A DNA stretch of 64,000 nucleotides, from contig JADJKL010000002.1 in assembly GCA_016706055.1 (NCBI GenBank), positions 463,190-527,189 on the forward strand, written 5' to 3'. The translations under genes and the position numbers were made by a program. The notes beneath the pieces were generated by a model. That model saw only the letters and a list, made by a program, of their open reading frames with translations, had not been told where the DNA came from and did no database searches. Below are positions 36,120 to 46,216 of the stretch, piece after piece. The DNA comes from Chitinophagaceae bacterium. GTDB lineage: Bacteria; Bacteroidota; Bacteroidia; Chitinophagales; Chitinophagaceae. Every line of letters begins with the position of its first letter. Within the stretch, counting starts at the first letter, position 1.

Positions 36120-39100
36120 TTGAAATCAAATAAGATCATATTATTTTCTTTAATTGTTCTGATTATTAATTTATCAGCAAATTCACAATCGCCTGCTTTC
36201 TATCACCTAAGTACTGCAGAAGGATTAAGTGATAACAATGTGAGGTCTGTAGCCAGAGATAAAAACGGGGTGTTATGGATTGCTACTTCGGAAGGGCTGA
36301 ATAGCTTTGATGGTAACAGAATCAATACTTATACCACTTACCAGTATCCACTGCTTGCCAGCAACAGTATTGAAAAGATAATTATTGATAATGACAACAA
36401 TGTATGGGTAGGAACTATTTCGAATTATGTGAATAAACTTGATGAAAAAAGAAGAATTCAAAGATATTTAGTTGGTGACACAAGTGATAAAACCACTATA
36501 TCCATTTTAGTTTATGTTCCTGCTAAAGGAATCCTTGCATTAAAAGGACGTCAGCATTATTGGCTGACTAAAAACACTCCTGACAAATTTGTAAAAACAG
36601 CAATGCCTTTCGATAGTGTATTAATAGGCTCTGGCGGATTCAGCTATTTTACAGAAAACAATTTAGGCATATTTTATCGCAATGAAAAACTGATAGTAAT
36701 AGATTATATAACCAACAAGGTTTTATTTCATTTAGCAATACCCGGTTTAAATGGCGCCTACAATATCAATAAAGATGAATTGATTGCTTACACATCAAAA
36801 GGCGATGTGTTTTACCGTATTAGTATCAGCCAACAAAAAATAATTAAAGAGTATAGAAATATAAAAGACCAGCATAACCTGCCAATCAATGGAAGGCTTC
36901 GCAATATAGACAGGATAGATGAAAACCGTTTTGTACTCAGCTCCTATTTTTCGGGCCTATACATTCTTAATCTTCAAAAAGAGACTGCTCAGCATTGGGA
37001 ACATGACCCAATAGATCACCAGAGCATCGGCAGCAATAACATATTCGCAGTTAAATACGATACCAGCGGATACCTCTTTGCAACCTCGCTTACTTCAGGG
37101 CTTCACTTTTATAATATAAAACAGGAACAAGCTTCCAATAAATCCTATTTCATTGATGCTAACAAACAAATTTTTGATGGGTATATACAAACAGTATTTA
37201 CAGATAAGCAATCAAATATCTGGATGGGAGCACAGGACAGATTAATTATGTGGAACCGTAATTCGGATAAAACAATTTATGTGCCCTGCATATTGCGGGA
37301 TGGAACAAATATCAGCGGCAATGAAACAATAAGGGTTGTAAATAAAGATGACGAAGGAAAATTATGGGTTGGCACTTCAAGATATGGAATATTAGTACTG
37401 AATGATAAATTTAAAACGATAGCCCAAATTACTGATTCAGCACAAGGCAAAAGGACAGGTTTACAATCACAGTCAATAAATGCAATTTGCAAGGATAAAG
37501 ATGGTTATAACTGGATTGGAACATTCAGAGGTATTTGTTATATAGATAACAAAACTTTTAAAATAACAACATTACAAAATCATAAAGTGCTTGACCCATT
37601 GAGCACTGTACCCTGTGAAACAATATGGATAGACGAAGCCGGTAACGTCTGGTTTGGAACATCCCGTGGCTTATGGTGTTTTGATAAAGTCAAAAACACT
37701 TTAATCAATTACAATGAAAAGGATGGACTCCCTAATAGCCTCATTTACGACATTAATCAAGACAAATTGGGGAATATTTACATAGCAAGCGGCGGCGGCT
37801 TATCTATATTATCGACAGATGGCAAAATAACAAATTACGATCGTGGCAATGGATTGCGAAACGATCGTTGCGAAGCAGTGCTGCGGGACAACGATGGCTA
37901 TATGTGGATAGGCAATCTCAATTGCATTATCAGGTATGATCCGATTAGTAAAAGTTTTGCAGTGTTTGAAGAAGGTCTTGGATTTAGCCATGCTGGCTTT
38001 CGAATGCGGTACGGTCATAAGAATGAAGCAGGTGAAATGTTTTGGGGCACGGACAAAGGACTTACTTACTTTTTCCCAAGGCAAATGACCAATACATTAT
38101 TGCCGTTATACCCTTCTATCAATGAGGTGCAAACAGATAATGGTGTTTTTCGTTTTACAGCTGAAGAAACCCTAAAATTTCCATTTACAACTTCATCCAT
38201 TGTTTTTTCCTTCTCCTCCGGAGAATTGGGTGGCTCAAAAAAAATACAATTTCGATACCGGCTTGAAGGTTTTGATGATGAATGGAAAAAACCTGTAACT
38301 AATGGCCAGGTTGTATATAGTAATTTACCACCAGGCCAATATACTTTTTTTATTAAAGCATCTCGCAATGGTAGCACTTGGTTCGAATCATCTTATCCTA
38401 TTTCAATAAATATTACACCTCCCTGGTGGAAACAAGTCTGGTTCAGATTGCTGATGCTCTTGTTTATAGTAGGAGTAATATGGGTGACAATCCGCTACTT
38501 TCAAAATAAAAGAAAGACTAATGATATTGAAAAAATGATTAGCTATTTCGCTAATTCTGGCTATACTCATTCTTCAGTGGATGACATTCTTTGGGATATT
38601 TCAAGAAACTGCATTGCACGGCTTGGTTTTGAGAATTGTGTTATTTATATGCTTGATGAAGAAAATAAAAAGCTGATTCAAAAAGCCACTTATGAATCAA
38701 AAAATGCCGACCCATTTAAAGTTTCGCATCCTCTTTCAATACAAGTTGGCAAGGGCATTGCTGGTGATGTAGCGTTAACTGGCAAATCAAGTATTGTAGC
38801 CGACACTTCAAAAGATCACCGGTATATTATGAATGATAGAAAACAGTATTCAGAATTAACAGTGCCCATCATACATGAAGGAGAAGTAATAGGCATCATT
38901 GATTCAGAAAACAAAAAAAAGAATTTTTTTACTCAACAACATCTTAAGGCTCTTGAAACAATCAGTTCTATCTGTGCAACAAAAATCTCTGGCGCAATGG
39001 CAAATGAAGCAATGGAAAAAAGCAAACTGGAATTAATGGAGCTTAATGTGAAAATGGCTGAATCGAAATTCCTGAACCTCCGGCTACAGATGAATCCACA

Positions 39101-39701
39101 TTTTTTGTTTAATTCATTAAGTTCAATTCAACACTTGATTGTATCCCAGCAATCCAATAAAGCTTATAAGTATTTGACCATTTTCTCAAACTTCCTTCGC
39201 TCACTATTGAATTTTGCTGAGAAGAACTTCATTACGCTGGATGATGAAATCACAATACTAAAAATGTACATTGAACTAGAGTCTTTGCGGTTCGACGAAT
39301 CATTTAACTATGAAATTCTCGTTGACGAAACACTGAATAATGACATTGTATATGTCCCTTCGCTTATGGTACAGCCCTTTGTAGAAAATGCAATCTGGCA
39401 TGGGTTATTGCACAAAGAAGGCGACAAAAAACTAACCATACGATTTTCCGGGAATGCAGAAGACTCTCTTGTTTGTGAAATTGAAGACAATGGTATCGGC
39501 AGGGAGCAAGCCGCCGCTATTGGAAAAAATAAAATGTCTTCCATGATTCATCAAAGCAAAGGTATTTCAATCATCAAAGAAAGGCTCGGGCTACTTCAGC
39601 AAAAAACCGGAAAACCTGCTACCTTGGTAATAAAAGATATAATAAATGGCGGCACAAAAGTAATTATCACTATTCCTTACTATAATCCTGAAGAGATATG
39701 A
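36120..39701 (+). CDS. Membrane sensor histidine kinase, LytS-type with Reg_prop, Y_Y_Y and GAF domains
   Basis: 1193 aa from TTG 36120 (no in-frame ATG just upstream). Signal region LFSLIVLIINLSANS. Residues ~25-690 are two-component propeller repeats (AEGLSDNNVRSVARDKNGVLWIAT; similar IW(I/V)G units). Y_Y_Y lies at ~690-760 (FRYRLEGFDDEWKKP, LPPGQYTFFIKA), a membrane span at ~772-795, a GAF domain at ~815-960 (VGKGIAGDVALTGKS). The His_kinase domain starts with MNPHFLFNSLSSIQHL, with the phospho-His at about residue 993, then VPSLMVQPFVENAIWHG (N-box) and EDNGIGREQA. It overlaps the LytTR regulator by 4 nt. It should sense a periplasmic signal, possibly a glycan. Confidence 0.93.
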   Translation: MKSNKIILFSLIVLIINLSANSQSPAFYHLSTAEGLSDNNVRSVARDKNGVLWIATSEGLNSFDGNRINTYTTYQYPLLASNSIEKIIIDNDNNVWVGTISNYVNKLDEKRRIQRYLVGDTSDKTTISILVYVPAKGILALKGRQHYWLTKNTPDKFVKTAMPFDSVLIGSGGFSYFTENNLGIFYRNEKLIVIDYITNKVLFHLAIPGLNGAYNINKDELIAYTSKGDVFYRISISQQKIIKEYRNIKDQHNLPINGRLRNIDRIDENRFVLSSYFSGLYILNLQKETAQHWEHDPIDHQSIGSNNIFAVKYDTSGYLFATSLTSGLHFYNIKQEQASNKSYFIDANKQIFDGYIQTVFTDKQSNIWMGAQDRLIMWNRNSDKTIYVPCILRDGTNISGNETIRVVNKDDEGKLWVGTSRYGILVLNDKFKTIAQITDSAQGKRTGLQSQSINAICKDKDGYNWIGTFRGICYIDNKTFKITTLQNHKVLDPLSTVPCETIWIDEAGNVWFGTSRGLWCFDKVKNTLINYNEKDGLPNSLIYDINQDKLGNIYIASGGGLSILSTDGKITNYDRGNGLRNDRCEAVLRDNDGYMWIGNLNCIIRYDPISKSFAVFEEGLGFSHAGFRMRYGHKNEAGEMFWGTDKGLTYFFPRQMTNTLLPLYPSINEVQTDNGVFRFTAEETLKFPFTTSSIVFSFSSGELGGSKKIQFRYRLEGFDDEWKKPVTNGQVVYSNLPPGQYTFFIKASRNGSTWFESSYPISINITPPWWKQVWFRLLMLLFIVGVIWVTIRYFQNKRKTNDIEKMISYFANSGYTHSSVDDILWDISRNCIARLGFENCVIYMLDEENKKLIQKATYESKNADPFKVSHPLSIQVGKGIAGDVALTGKSSIVADTSKDHRYIMNDRKQYSELTVPIIHEGEVIGIIDSENKKKNFFTQQHLKALETISSICATKISGAMANEAMEKSKLELMELNVKMAESKFLNLRLQMNPHFLFNSLSSIQHLIVSQQSNKAYKYLTIFSNFLRSLLNFAEKNFITLDDEITILKMYIELESLRFDESFNYEILVDETLNNDIVYVPSLMVQPFVENAIWHGLLHKEGDKKLTIRFSGNAEDSLVCEIEDNGIGREQAAAIGKNKMSSMIHQSKGISIIKERLGLLQQKTGKPATLVIKDIINGGTKVIITIPYYNPEEI

Positions 39702-40441
39702 TAAAAGCAATGATCGTCGATGATGAACAATCCTCTATTGAACTGCTGCAATGGCTAGCGGCGCAATATTGTCCCGATATCACATCAATACAAACTGCCA
39801 GAAGTGTTAGAGATGCAATTCCGATCATTCATTCATTTAAACCTGACATAGTATTCCTCGATATTCAAATGCCGCACCAGAGTGGTTTCGACCTCCTAAC
39901 AACAATTGACAACTGGAACTTTGAAGTAATCTTTACAACAGCCTACAATGAATTCGCCATTCAGGCAATTCGTTTCTGCGCATTAGACTATTTATTAAAA
40001 CCAGTTGACGAAACAGAATTAAAGAAAGCCGTTGAACGGTTTAAAGGCAAACGGATTTATGCCCCTGCTGGTCAGGTTTTATTCAGGAATTTCATTCAGA
40101 ATATCTCTCAGGGAAATAAAGAAAAATTTAACTTGGCCCTCGCCGATGCCACTGAAGTAAAGTATGTGCAATTAGATGAAATAATACGACTACAAGCTGA
40201 AAGCAATTACACTCATATTTATCTGACAGATAATAAAATATTTGTATCGGCTAAAACGCTGAAAGAATATGATGAGATATTGTTGGGACATCGTTTTATA
40301 AGAGTTCATAAATCACATCTCGTAAATCCTGCACATATCAAAAGCTATGATCGTATCGGGCAATTAACAATGTCAGATGGGTCAATCGTTGAAGTCTCCA
40401 GAAGAAAAAAAGAGTCGCTGCACATTGCATTAAAGATGTAA
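39698..40441 (+). CDS. LytTR-family response regulator
   Basis: 247 aa. Receiver domain at 1-120 with acidic pocket VDDEQ and phospho-acceptor Asp55 (DIVFLDIQMP), Thr/Ala at IFTTAYNEFAI and Lys at LLKPVDE. LytTR DNA-binding domain at ~145-245 (YVQLDEIIRLQAESNYTHIYLTDNK, RVHKSHLVNPAHI, VEVSRRKK). The start codon overlaps the kinase stop in ATGATAA, so the two are translationally coupled. The target genes are unknown; the upstream fibre and FISUMP genes are the nearest candidates. No LytTR direct repeats are recognised before them. Confidence 0.95.
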   Translation: MIKAMIVDDEQSSIELLQWLAAQYCPDITSIQTARSVRDAIPIIHSFKPDIVFLDIQMPHQSGFDLLTTIDNWNFEVIFTTAYNEFAIQAIRFCALDYLLKPVDETELKKAVERFKGKRIYAPAGQVLFRNFIQNISQGNKEKFNLALADATEVKYVQLDEIIRLQAESNYTHIYLTDNKIFVSAKTLKEYDEILLGHRFIRVHKSHLVNPAHIKSYDRIGQLTMSDGSIVEVSRRKKESLHIALKM

Positions 40442-40617
40442 TACAATGTCGTTTTAGACTCATCGGTCAAATTCTTAATGCCAATAAATTGCTTATTTAC
40501 ATCTTACTTCTGATGTAGAAATATTAGCATTGGATATGCTAATTATTTTACTGTTAAAAATAAGAACAAAAAATTATACATTAGCATATTGACCAGCCAA
40601 ACCAAAACACCACTTCC

Positions 40618-41145
40618 ATGAAAATAGCTAAACCTTATCTTTCATTTGAAACAGAAAGACTTATTCTAAAACCGTTTGAAATAACGGATGCATCATTTCT
40701 GCTCACATTACTAAATAGTCCTAAATGGCTTCAATACATTGGCGACAGAAATGTACATACAGAAGCGGAAGCTGCAGATTACATCAGCGTAAAAATGATA
40801 CCACAGCTAGATAGGTTAGGTTACGGAAACAATCTTGTAATAGATAAAGAAAGCAACATCCCAATAGGTGCATGTGGTTTGTATGAAAGACCTGGACTTC
40901 CAATTGTAGATATCGGCTTTGCCTTTCTTCAGGAATATGAAGGCAAAGGCTATGGATACGAAGCTGCAAGCCGCCTGCTAAAAGCAGGGAAAGAAGATTT
41001 CGGGTTACAAAAAGTTTGTGCTATTACTACAAAAGAAAATGTTGCATCGCAAAAATTGATTAACAAACTAGGATTAAAGTTTATAAAAATCATTAGTATC
41101 GAAACTGATAAGGAGGACTTGATGTATTATGAAAAGGAATTATAG
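40618..41145 (+). CDS. GNAT family N-acetyltransferase (RimJ/RimL-like)
   Basis: 175 aa. FETERLILKPFEITDASFLLTLLNSPKWLQYIGDRN is the usual RimL/Acetyltransf_3 start. VDIGFAFLQEYEGKGYGYEAASRLL contains the acetyl-CoA loop (Q/R-x-x-G-x-G/A as YEGKGYG), and KVCAITTKENVASQKLINKLGLKFI is the terminal strand-helix. Substrate not predictable: this group acetylates protein N-termini, amino acids or drugs. The stop overlaps an alternative start of the next gene, but that gene more probably begins at 41192. Confidence 0.9.
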   Translation: MKIAKPYLSFETERLILKPFEITDASFLLTLLNSPKWLQYIGDRNVHTEAEAADYISVKMIPQLDRLGYGNNLVIDKESNIPIGACGLYERPGLPIVDIGFAFLQEYEGKGYGYEAASRLLKAGKEDFGLQKVCAITTKENVASQKLINKLGLKFIKIISIETDKEDLMYYEKEL

Positions 41146-41191
41146 CATTACAAGTTTTCTTTCCTCACTTGTATTTCTAAAAAAATCAAAC

Positions 41192-41755
41192 ATGGGCAAA
41201 TTCCACAACTCTATCAAAGAGGCACATAAAGAATTTATAGTAAATCAACATATATTTTTTGTAAGCACTGCACCGTTAAGTGGCGATGGAAGGGTCAACC
41301 TCTCACCGAAAGGGTTAGATTGTTTCCAGGTTTTGTCTGACAACAAAGTCGGCTATATGGATCTTATTAGCAGCGGCAATGAAACTTCTGCACACACATT
41401 AGAGAATGGTCGTATTACTTTCATGTTTACTTCTTTTGAAGGTGCTCCAAATATTTTTCGGCTTTATGGAAAAGGATTTGCGGTGTTGCCAAATACTGAC
41501 GCATGGGAAGAATATACACCACATTTTACCATTTATCCAAGTACAAGGCAACTGATTATTGCTGATATTGATCTGGTACAAACATCCTGTGGATTTGGTG
41601 TACCGCTGTTTGATTATGTTGGAGAAAGAGATATTCACTTTGAATGGGCGGAGAAAAAAGGAAAAGACGGATTATATGATTATGTACAACAGAATAATTT
41701 AAAAAGCCTTGATGGTCTTGCTACCGATTTAGGATTACAACAAAATGCTCAGTAA
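41192..41755 (+). CDS. Pyridoxamine 5'-phosphate oxidase family protein
   Basis: 187 aa from ATG 41192, chosen because MGKFHNSIKEAHKEFIVNQHIFFVSTAPL is the family's usual start. APLSGDGRVNLSPKGLDCF, YMDLISSGNETSAHTLENGRITFMF, FRLYGKG and TSCGFGVPLFDYVGERD are conserved in flavin-binding split-barrel proteins of this length. They bind FMN or similar cofactors; most are uncharacterised and not true PNPOx. Cytoplasmic. It may be co-transcribed with the acetyltransferase before it. Confidence 0.88.
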   Translation: MGKFHNSIKEAHKEFIVNQHIFFVSTAPLSGDGRVNLSPKGLDCFQVLSDNKVGYMDLISSGNETSAHTLENGRITFMFTSFEGAPNIFRLYGKGFAVLPNTDAWEEYTPHFTIYPSTRQLIIADIDLVQTSCGFGVPLFDYVGERDIHFEWAEKKGKDGLYDYVQQNNLKSLDGLATDLGLQQNAQ

Positions 41756-41763
41756 TGATATGC

Positions 41764-41802
41764 AGCCGAAGTGAGTGACACAAGGGACGATGCCATGAAA
41801 AG
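41764..41802 (-). repeat. Repeat R4, copy 1
   Basis: aagtgagtgacacaagggacgatgccatgaaaa. Read on the minus strand it is tttcatggcatcgtcccttgtgtcactcactt, matching copies at 46217 and 57588. Unknown nature, always intergenic. Confidence 0.5.
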
Positions 41803-41861
41803 CTAAAGTTGGGAACAAAATAAAACTTCTTTTCTCTCCCACTATCCGGTAAATTTGCAAT

Positions 41862-43115
41862 GTGATTCGACGCTCCTTAGAAATAATTACCAGTAGTTTT
41901 AAAATGGCTTTGCAAGAGCTGTTGAAAAATAAACTCCGTACATTTCTTTCCTTATTTGGAATTACCATAGGCATTTTTTGCATCATCAGTGTGCTGGCAA
42001 CTGTTGGTAGCCTGGAAAGGAATATTCAGAATGAAATAAAATCGCTGGGCAACAATACTCTTTTTCTTGATAAATGGGATTATTCCGCCGGTGGTGGTCC
42101 TGACTTTCCTTGGTGGCGATATGTAAACAGACCTTCGCCAAAATATGATGAAGTAAAATTTATAAGAGAAAGAACTCCTGGCGCAAAATATATTGCGTTT
42201 CGCATAAAAGTTACAGATGATGTTGGCTATGCAAATAGCTTACTTTCTAACGTTAATATTTACGGTGTTAATGAAGACTTTGAACAGATACAGCAGATAG
42301 AACTGATGCAAGGCCGTTATATATCTAACGCAGAATTCGACAGAGGAATTCCTGTTGTTGTTGTTGGGTTTGAAGTTGCAGAAAAATTATTTGGATCAGC
42401 AGAACTTGCTATTGACAAAACAATTGAGGTACGAGGGCAGAAATTAGCCATAACAGGAATTATTACAAAGCAGGGAAAACAAATGATTGGTGGCTGGGAT
42501 TTTGATCAAAGTGTATTAGTTTCATACCGCTTTGCCCGCACAATAATGAATGAATACAAAGCTGATCCGGTGATTATGATACAAGGTGAAGAAGGCATTA
42601 CCAGCAAAGCGTTGAAAGAAAATCTTACCGGTGTGGTTCGGGCTATTCATAAACTTACACCAACTAAAGAAAATGATTTTACGCTGAACGATATTAATGA
42701 TTTTAGTGATTCTATCAGTTCGGCATTTGTTAGTCTTAACATTGGCGGTTGGGCAATTGCTGCTCTTTCTTTAATTGTTGGAATGTTTGGCGTCGCCAAT
42801 ATCATGTTTGTATCAGTAAGAGAAAGAACAAGTCAGATAGGATTGAAAAAAGCAATTGGTGCAAAGAAAAGAGTGATACTGGCAGAGTTTTTATTAGAAT
42901 CTGCTTTCCTTTGTATCATTGGAGGATTGATTGGTTTACTATTAGTTTTTGGGTTAACACAGGTGCTGACCAAAGCATTAGACTTCCCTGTTTATATTTC
43001 TACTACTAATATGGCTTTAGCCATCTTCATTTGCATTTTTGTTGGTATAGTTGCTGGATATATTCCGGCAAGACAGGCAGCGAGAATGGATCCTGTGGTA
43101 GCGATTAGAAGTTAA
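41862..43115 (+). CDS. ABC transporter permease, MacB/FtsX family
   Basis: 417 aa from GTG 41862. The N-terminal helix SFKMALQELLKNKLRTFLSLFGITIGIFCIISVLATVGSLE is typical of MacB-type permeases, followed by a periplasmic MacB_PCD domain and three C-terminal membrane segments (~285-310, 340-362, 378-400). VRERTSQIGLKKAIGAKKRVILAEFLLES is the coupling signature and PARQAARMDPVVAIRS the ending. Type VII ABC systems use ATP to drive periplasmic movement, often for export or lipoprotein handling. The ATPase and adaptor are not adjacent. A TAAATTTG element at 41850-41857 lies right before the GTG, which would make the message nearly leaderless. Confidence 0.9.
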   Translation: MIRRSLEIITSSFKMALQELLKNKLRTFLSLFGITIGIFCIISVLATVGSLERNIQNEIKSLGNNTLFLDKWDYSAGGGPDFPWWRYVNRPSPKYDEVKFIRERTPGAKYIAFRIKVTDDVGYANSLLSNVNIYGVNEDFEQIQQIELMQGRYISNAEFDRGIPVVVVGFEVAEKLFGSAELAIDKTIEVRGQKLAITGIITKQGKQMIGGWDFDQSVLVSYRFARTIMNEYKADPVIMIQGEEGITSKALKENLTGVVRAIHKLTPTKENDFTLNDINDFSDSISSAFVSLNIGGWAIAALSLIVGMFGVANIMFVSVRERTSQIGLKKAIGAKKRVILAEFLLESAFLCIIGGLIGLLLVFGLTQVLTKALDFPVYISTTNMALAIFICIFVGIVAGYIPARQAARMDPVVAIRS

Positions 43116-43124
43116 TTTAATAAT

Positions 43125-44165
43125 ATGCCTGCAATACTCGCCATAGAATCTTCTTGTGATGAAACATCAGCCGCCGTTTGTGTGGATGGAAAAATATTGT
43201 CGAACTATATTGCCAACCAAACCGTACATGAGCAATATGGTGGTGTAGTGCCTGAATTAGCTTCAAGAGCACATATGCAAAATATTGTTCCAGTTGTAGA
43301 TGCGGCAATGAAAACGGCAAATATTGAACTATCCACAATTGATGCAATTGCTTTTACGCAAGCACCAGGTCTAATCGGTTCTTTGCTTGTTGGCGGACAG
43401 TTTGCAAAGTCATTGGCTTTATCATTAAATAAACCATTGATTGCTGTTCATCATATGCAAGCTCATGTGCTTGCCAATTTAATTAATGATCCGAAACCTT
43501 CTTTTCCTTTTTTATGCCTGACAGTTAGCGGCGGTCACACACAAATAGTTTTATGTGACTCACCAACATCCATGAAGGTAATTGGCGAAACAATTGATGA
43601 TGCAGCAGGCGAAGCATTTGACAAGTCGGCGAAAATTTTAGGCCTTCCCTACCCCGGTGGCCCGTTGATTGACAAATATGCCAAAGAAGGTGACCCGAAA
43701 CGTTTCAAATTTCCTGAACCGAAAATTGAAGGATTGAATTTTAGTTTTAGCGGATTGAAAACTTCTATTCTTTATTTCTTACAAAATGCAGGCAAGAGTA
43801 ACTTATTCAAAGCAGAATTTACTGCAACAGAAGAAGAAAAGAAAGAATTCATTGAAAATAATCTGGCTGACATTTGTGCTTCCATACAATACCGTATCGT
43901 CACTATTCTTTTAAACAAATTAAAGAAAGCTTCGTTGGAAACAGGTATAAAAGACATTTGCATTGCAGGCGGAGTTTCAGCCAACAGTGGATTAAGAACT
44001 GCTTTTGAAGAAACAGGTAAGGAACTTGGCTGGAACACTTTTATTCCTGCTTTTGAATATTGTACCGATAATGCCGGTATGATTGCAATAACCGGATACT
44101 ATAAATACTTGGAAGGTAAATTTGCAGAACTGACTGTTAGTTCTACTGCAAGAGCTGAATGGTAA
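43125..44165 (+). CDS. tsaD: tRNA N6-adenosine threonylcarbamoyltransferase TsaD
   Basis: 346 aa, full length. TsaD transfers threonylcarbamoyl to A37 of ANN-decoding tRNAs, working with TsaB/TsaE. AILAIESSCDETSAAV is the N-terminal signature, HHMQAH gives metal ligands His110 and His114, SGGHTQIVLCD the phosphate loop, and GLPYPGGPLIDKYA and CTDNAGMIAITGYYKY are conserved. Starts 10 bp after the permease stop; the genes may be co-transcribed. No anomalies. Confidence 0.97.
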   Translation: MPAILAIESSCDETSAAVCVDGKILSNYIANQTVHEQYGGVVPELASRAHMQNIVPVVDAAMKTANIELSTIDAIAFTQAPGLIGSLLVGGQFAKSLALSLNKPLIAVHHMQAHVLANLINDPKPSFPFLCLTVSGGHTQIVLCDSPTSMKVIGETIDDAAGEAFDKSAKILGLPYPGGPLIDKYAKEGDPKRFKFPEPKIEGLNFSFSGLKTSILYFLQNAGKSNLFKAEFTATEEEKKEFIENNLADICASIQYRIVTILLNKLKKASLETGIKDICIAGGVSANSGLRTAFEETGKELGWNTFIPAFEYCTDNAGMIAITGYYKYLEGKFAELTVSSTARAEW

Positions 44166-44174
44166 AATACAGCT

Positions 44175-44904
44175 ATGTCTAATTCTTATTTTCAATTCAA
44201 ACAATTTACTGTTCACCAAGATAAATGCGCCATGAAGGTGACGACGGATTCATGTTTATTTGGAGGATTTGTAGCCGATAGAATAAATAATTCAATATTA
44301 ATAATTAGTAATTGTCTTGATATTGGAACTTGCACAGGATTGTTATCACTGATGCTTTCAAAAAAACGATTGCATTGTTGATGCAATTGAAATTGATAAC
44401 ATTGCGGCAGAACAAGCAACAGCAAATATTGCAGCTTCGCCATTTGCAAAAAAAATAAATAGTATACAAGCTGATGGTAGAAAGTTTTTGTTTGAAAAGA
44501 AATATGAATTAATTATTTCTAACCCGCCTTTTTATGAGAAAGAATTAAAAGGGGATAATGAAAAGAAAAATATTGCTCACCACAGCGAGGAATTATCAAT
44601 TACAGATTTACTTAACATCATTAAAAACAATCTTAGTACAAGTGGAAAATTCTATTTGCTTCTTCCATTTAAAAGAGATGCTGAAATAAAAAAACTAATT
44701 GCTTCTGGTATTTTTCAAATTGAAACAATTACATACATAAGACAAACTGTAAAACATGACTATTTCAGAATGATAGTTTCAGGAAAATTCAGAACAGAAA
44801 ATCCTGAAGAAACAATACTTGAAGAAATTTCCATTAAAGACGAGAACGGAAACTACACTCCAGCATTCATTGTATTGTTAAAAGACTATTACCTGCATTT
44901 GTAG
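44175..44904 (+). pseudogene. trmN6: tRNA1(Val) A37 N6-methyltransferase (TrmN6/YfiC-like), frameshifted
   Basis: Starts 10 bp after tsaD. FQFKQFTVHQDKCAMKVTTDSCLFGGF and LDIGTCTGLLSLML (SAM-binding motif I) are in the first frame, which then stops at 44381. In another frame DCIVDAIEIDNIAAEQATANI, INSIQADGRKF, and ELIISNPPFYEKELKG follow, with the NPPF(Y) catalytic motif of adenine-N6 methyltransferases, to 44904. The shift lies in the A7 run 44360-44366. Joined length ~240 aa, normal for YfiC. It is placed with another tRNA A37-modification gene, tsaD, which fits. Likely a sequence error rather than decay. Confidence 0.87.
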
Positions 44905-44913
44905 CAGATTCTT

Positions 44914-46115
44914 CTATTTACCAGACGCATAATCTTCTAAATACTCATATTGTTCTGTCAACTTACCATCTTTCGCCATCGTTGCCCTTTCAATAATTGC
45001 CGAACCATTATTAATCAGATCTTCTAATACATATTTAATAAGTTGCTCACCAAAGTAACGGCTGGCATCTCTTGGCAATTCGTTTGGCAAATTACCTACT
45101 GCCATTATATCAATTGAATTCTCTATGTAAGGCGCTGTTTTTTCTAATGTTGTTTTATCTATTCCATAAACAGGATCTTCAATTGTTTGATCCCCAACAT
45201 TTATTGGAACCGAGCCATCTTCATCATCTGTTATATCTGCAATTGTTTGTATGATAAAATTATCAGACTTTGCATCTTCCTTTTCAAACAAACGAGGAAC
45301 AGTCTTATCCCAATAAACACCGTTCATTAAAATATCAGTTTGTGCGGCATACGGTAGAAATTTACATTCATACAATTCAGGATGCTCATGAAATTCCATC
45401 CGGCTATATTTCCCTGTTGCTTTATTTTGATACAGTTCTGTTCCTTTTAGCTGAGTATAAACTGGGTAAGAAAATCTTCTTGCCAAGTAATCATCTGGAT
45501 CTACTTCATGAATACCCATCAGGTTCATTATTTCCAAAATGCCATGAGCTACTCTTCCAGAACCTGCAACAGCAATTTTTACATTGGGTAAGCGAATGCC
45601 AAAATAATTATGAATCAGTTCCCTAAAACTGCGTTGCTTATACACTCTTTCCAAATTAAACAAACCAGTTCTTTTTCCATAAGCCATCATGCCATTATGA
45701 GCACCAACTATGCCGGCGAAAAAACCAAACCCTATAATACGTTGGCCATCCTCATGTTCCAGGCATTCATAATCTATCATCCTAATATTTTTCCAAGTAT
45801 TGCTCGTAGCAATTTTTGATTATGCGGTTGCTTCTTTTTTGTGTGGGAAAAGAACATATACGTTTTTCCAGCAATTAAATGTCCAACAGGCACTTCCTTT
45901 ATCCCCAATAAAATATCACAATCATTCATATCATCTGTAATTTCTGCCCCAGCCGACTGATATTCCCGATCAGAAAAACATCGGTCGGGTGATGATTGAA
46001 CAACTATCTGAACCTGTGGCACATTCTTATGAATCCATTTGCATTGCGCCGGAGTTAACGAAACTCTGTTATCAGCCGGAGTTTTACCTTCTTTAATAAG
46101 TCCTATTCTTGTCAT
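44914..46115 (-). pseudogene. AlaDH/PNT-family NAD(P)-dependent dehydrogenase (saccharopine/alanine dehydrogenase-like), frameshifted
   Basis: The N-terminal part from 46115 (RIGLIKEGKTPADNRVSLTPAQCKWI, VVQSSPDRCFSDREYQSAGA, DILLGIKEVPVGHLI, KTYMFFSHTKKKQPHN) is the AlaDh_PNT_N domain, with substrate-binding Arg/Lys. It ends at 45777. One base over, MIDYECLEHEDGQRIIGFGFFAGIVGAHNGM continues, then VKIAVAGSGRVAHGILEIM (Rossmann GxGxxxxG) to 44914. One added base in the T5 run 45788-45792 (A5 in the gene) gives ~400 aa. Related proteins are annotated as lysine-forming saccharopine dehydrogenase or alanine dehydrogenase; the specificity is not clear. Convergent with trmN6 with a 9-bp gap. Confidence 0.85.
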
Positions 46116-46216
46116 ATTATAATTACTCGTTTTATAAAAGGCAAATTTGCATAAATTTGTTTGTTACAAAAATGATTTATCAACTAAACTAAGATTTTTT
46201 TGTTACCCAACTGTAG

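Noticed and set aside
36120..40441. Hybrid two-component system (HTCS) of a glycan utilisation locus
   Set aside because: The sensor has the right propeller and Y_Y_Y domains but no fused receiver and AraC domain; the regulator is a separate LytTR protein, and no SusC/D genes are present.
44914..46115. Two separate genes
   Set aside because: The two frames together make one normal AlaDH/PNT protein with the join in a homopolymer; a split would leave an incomplete N-terminal domain.
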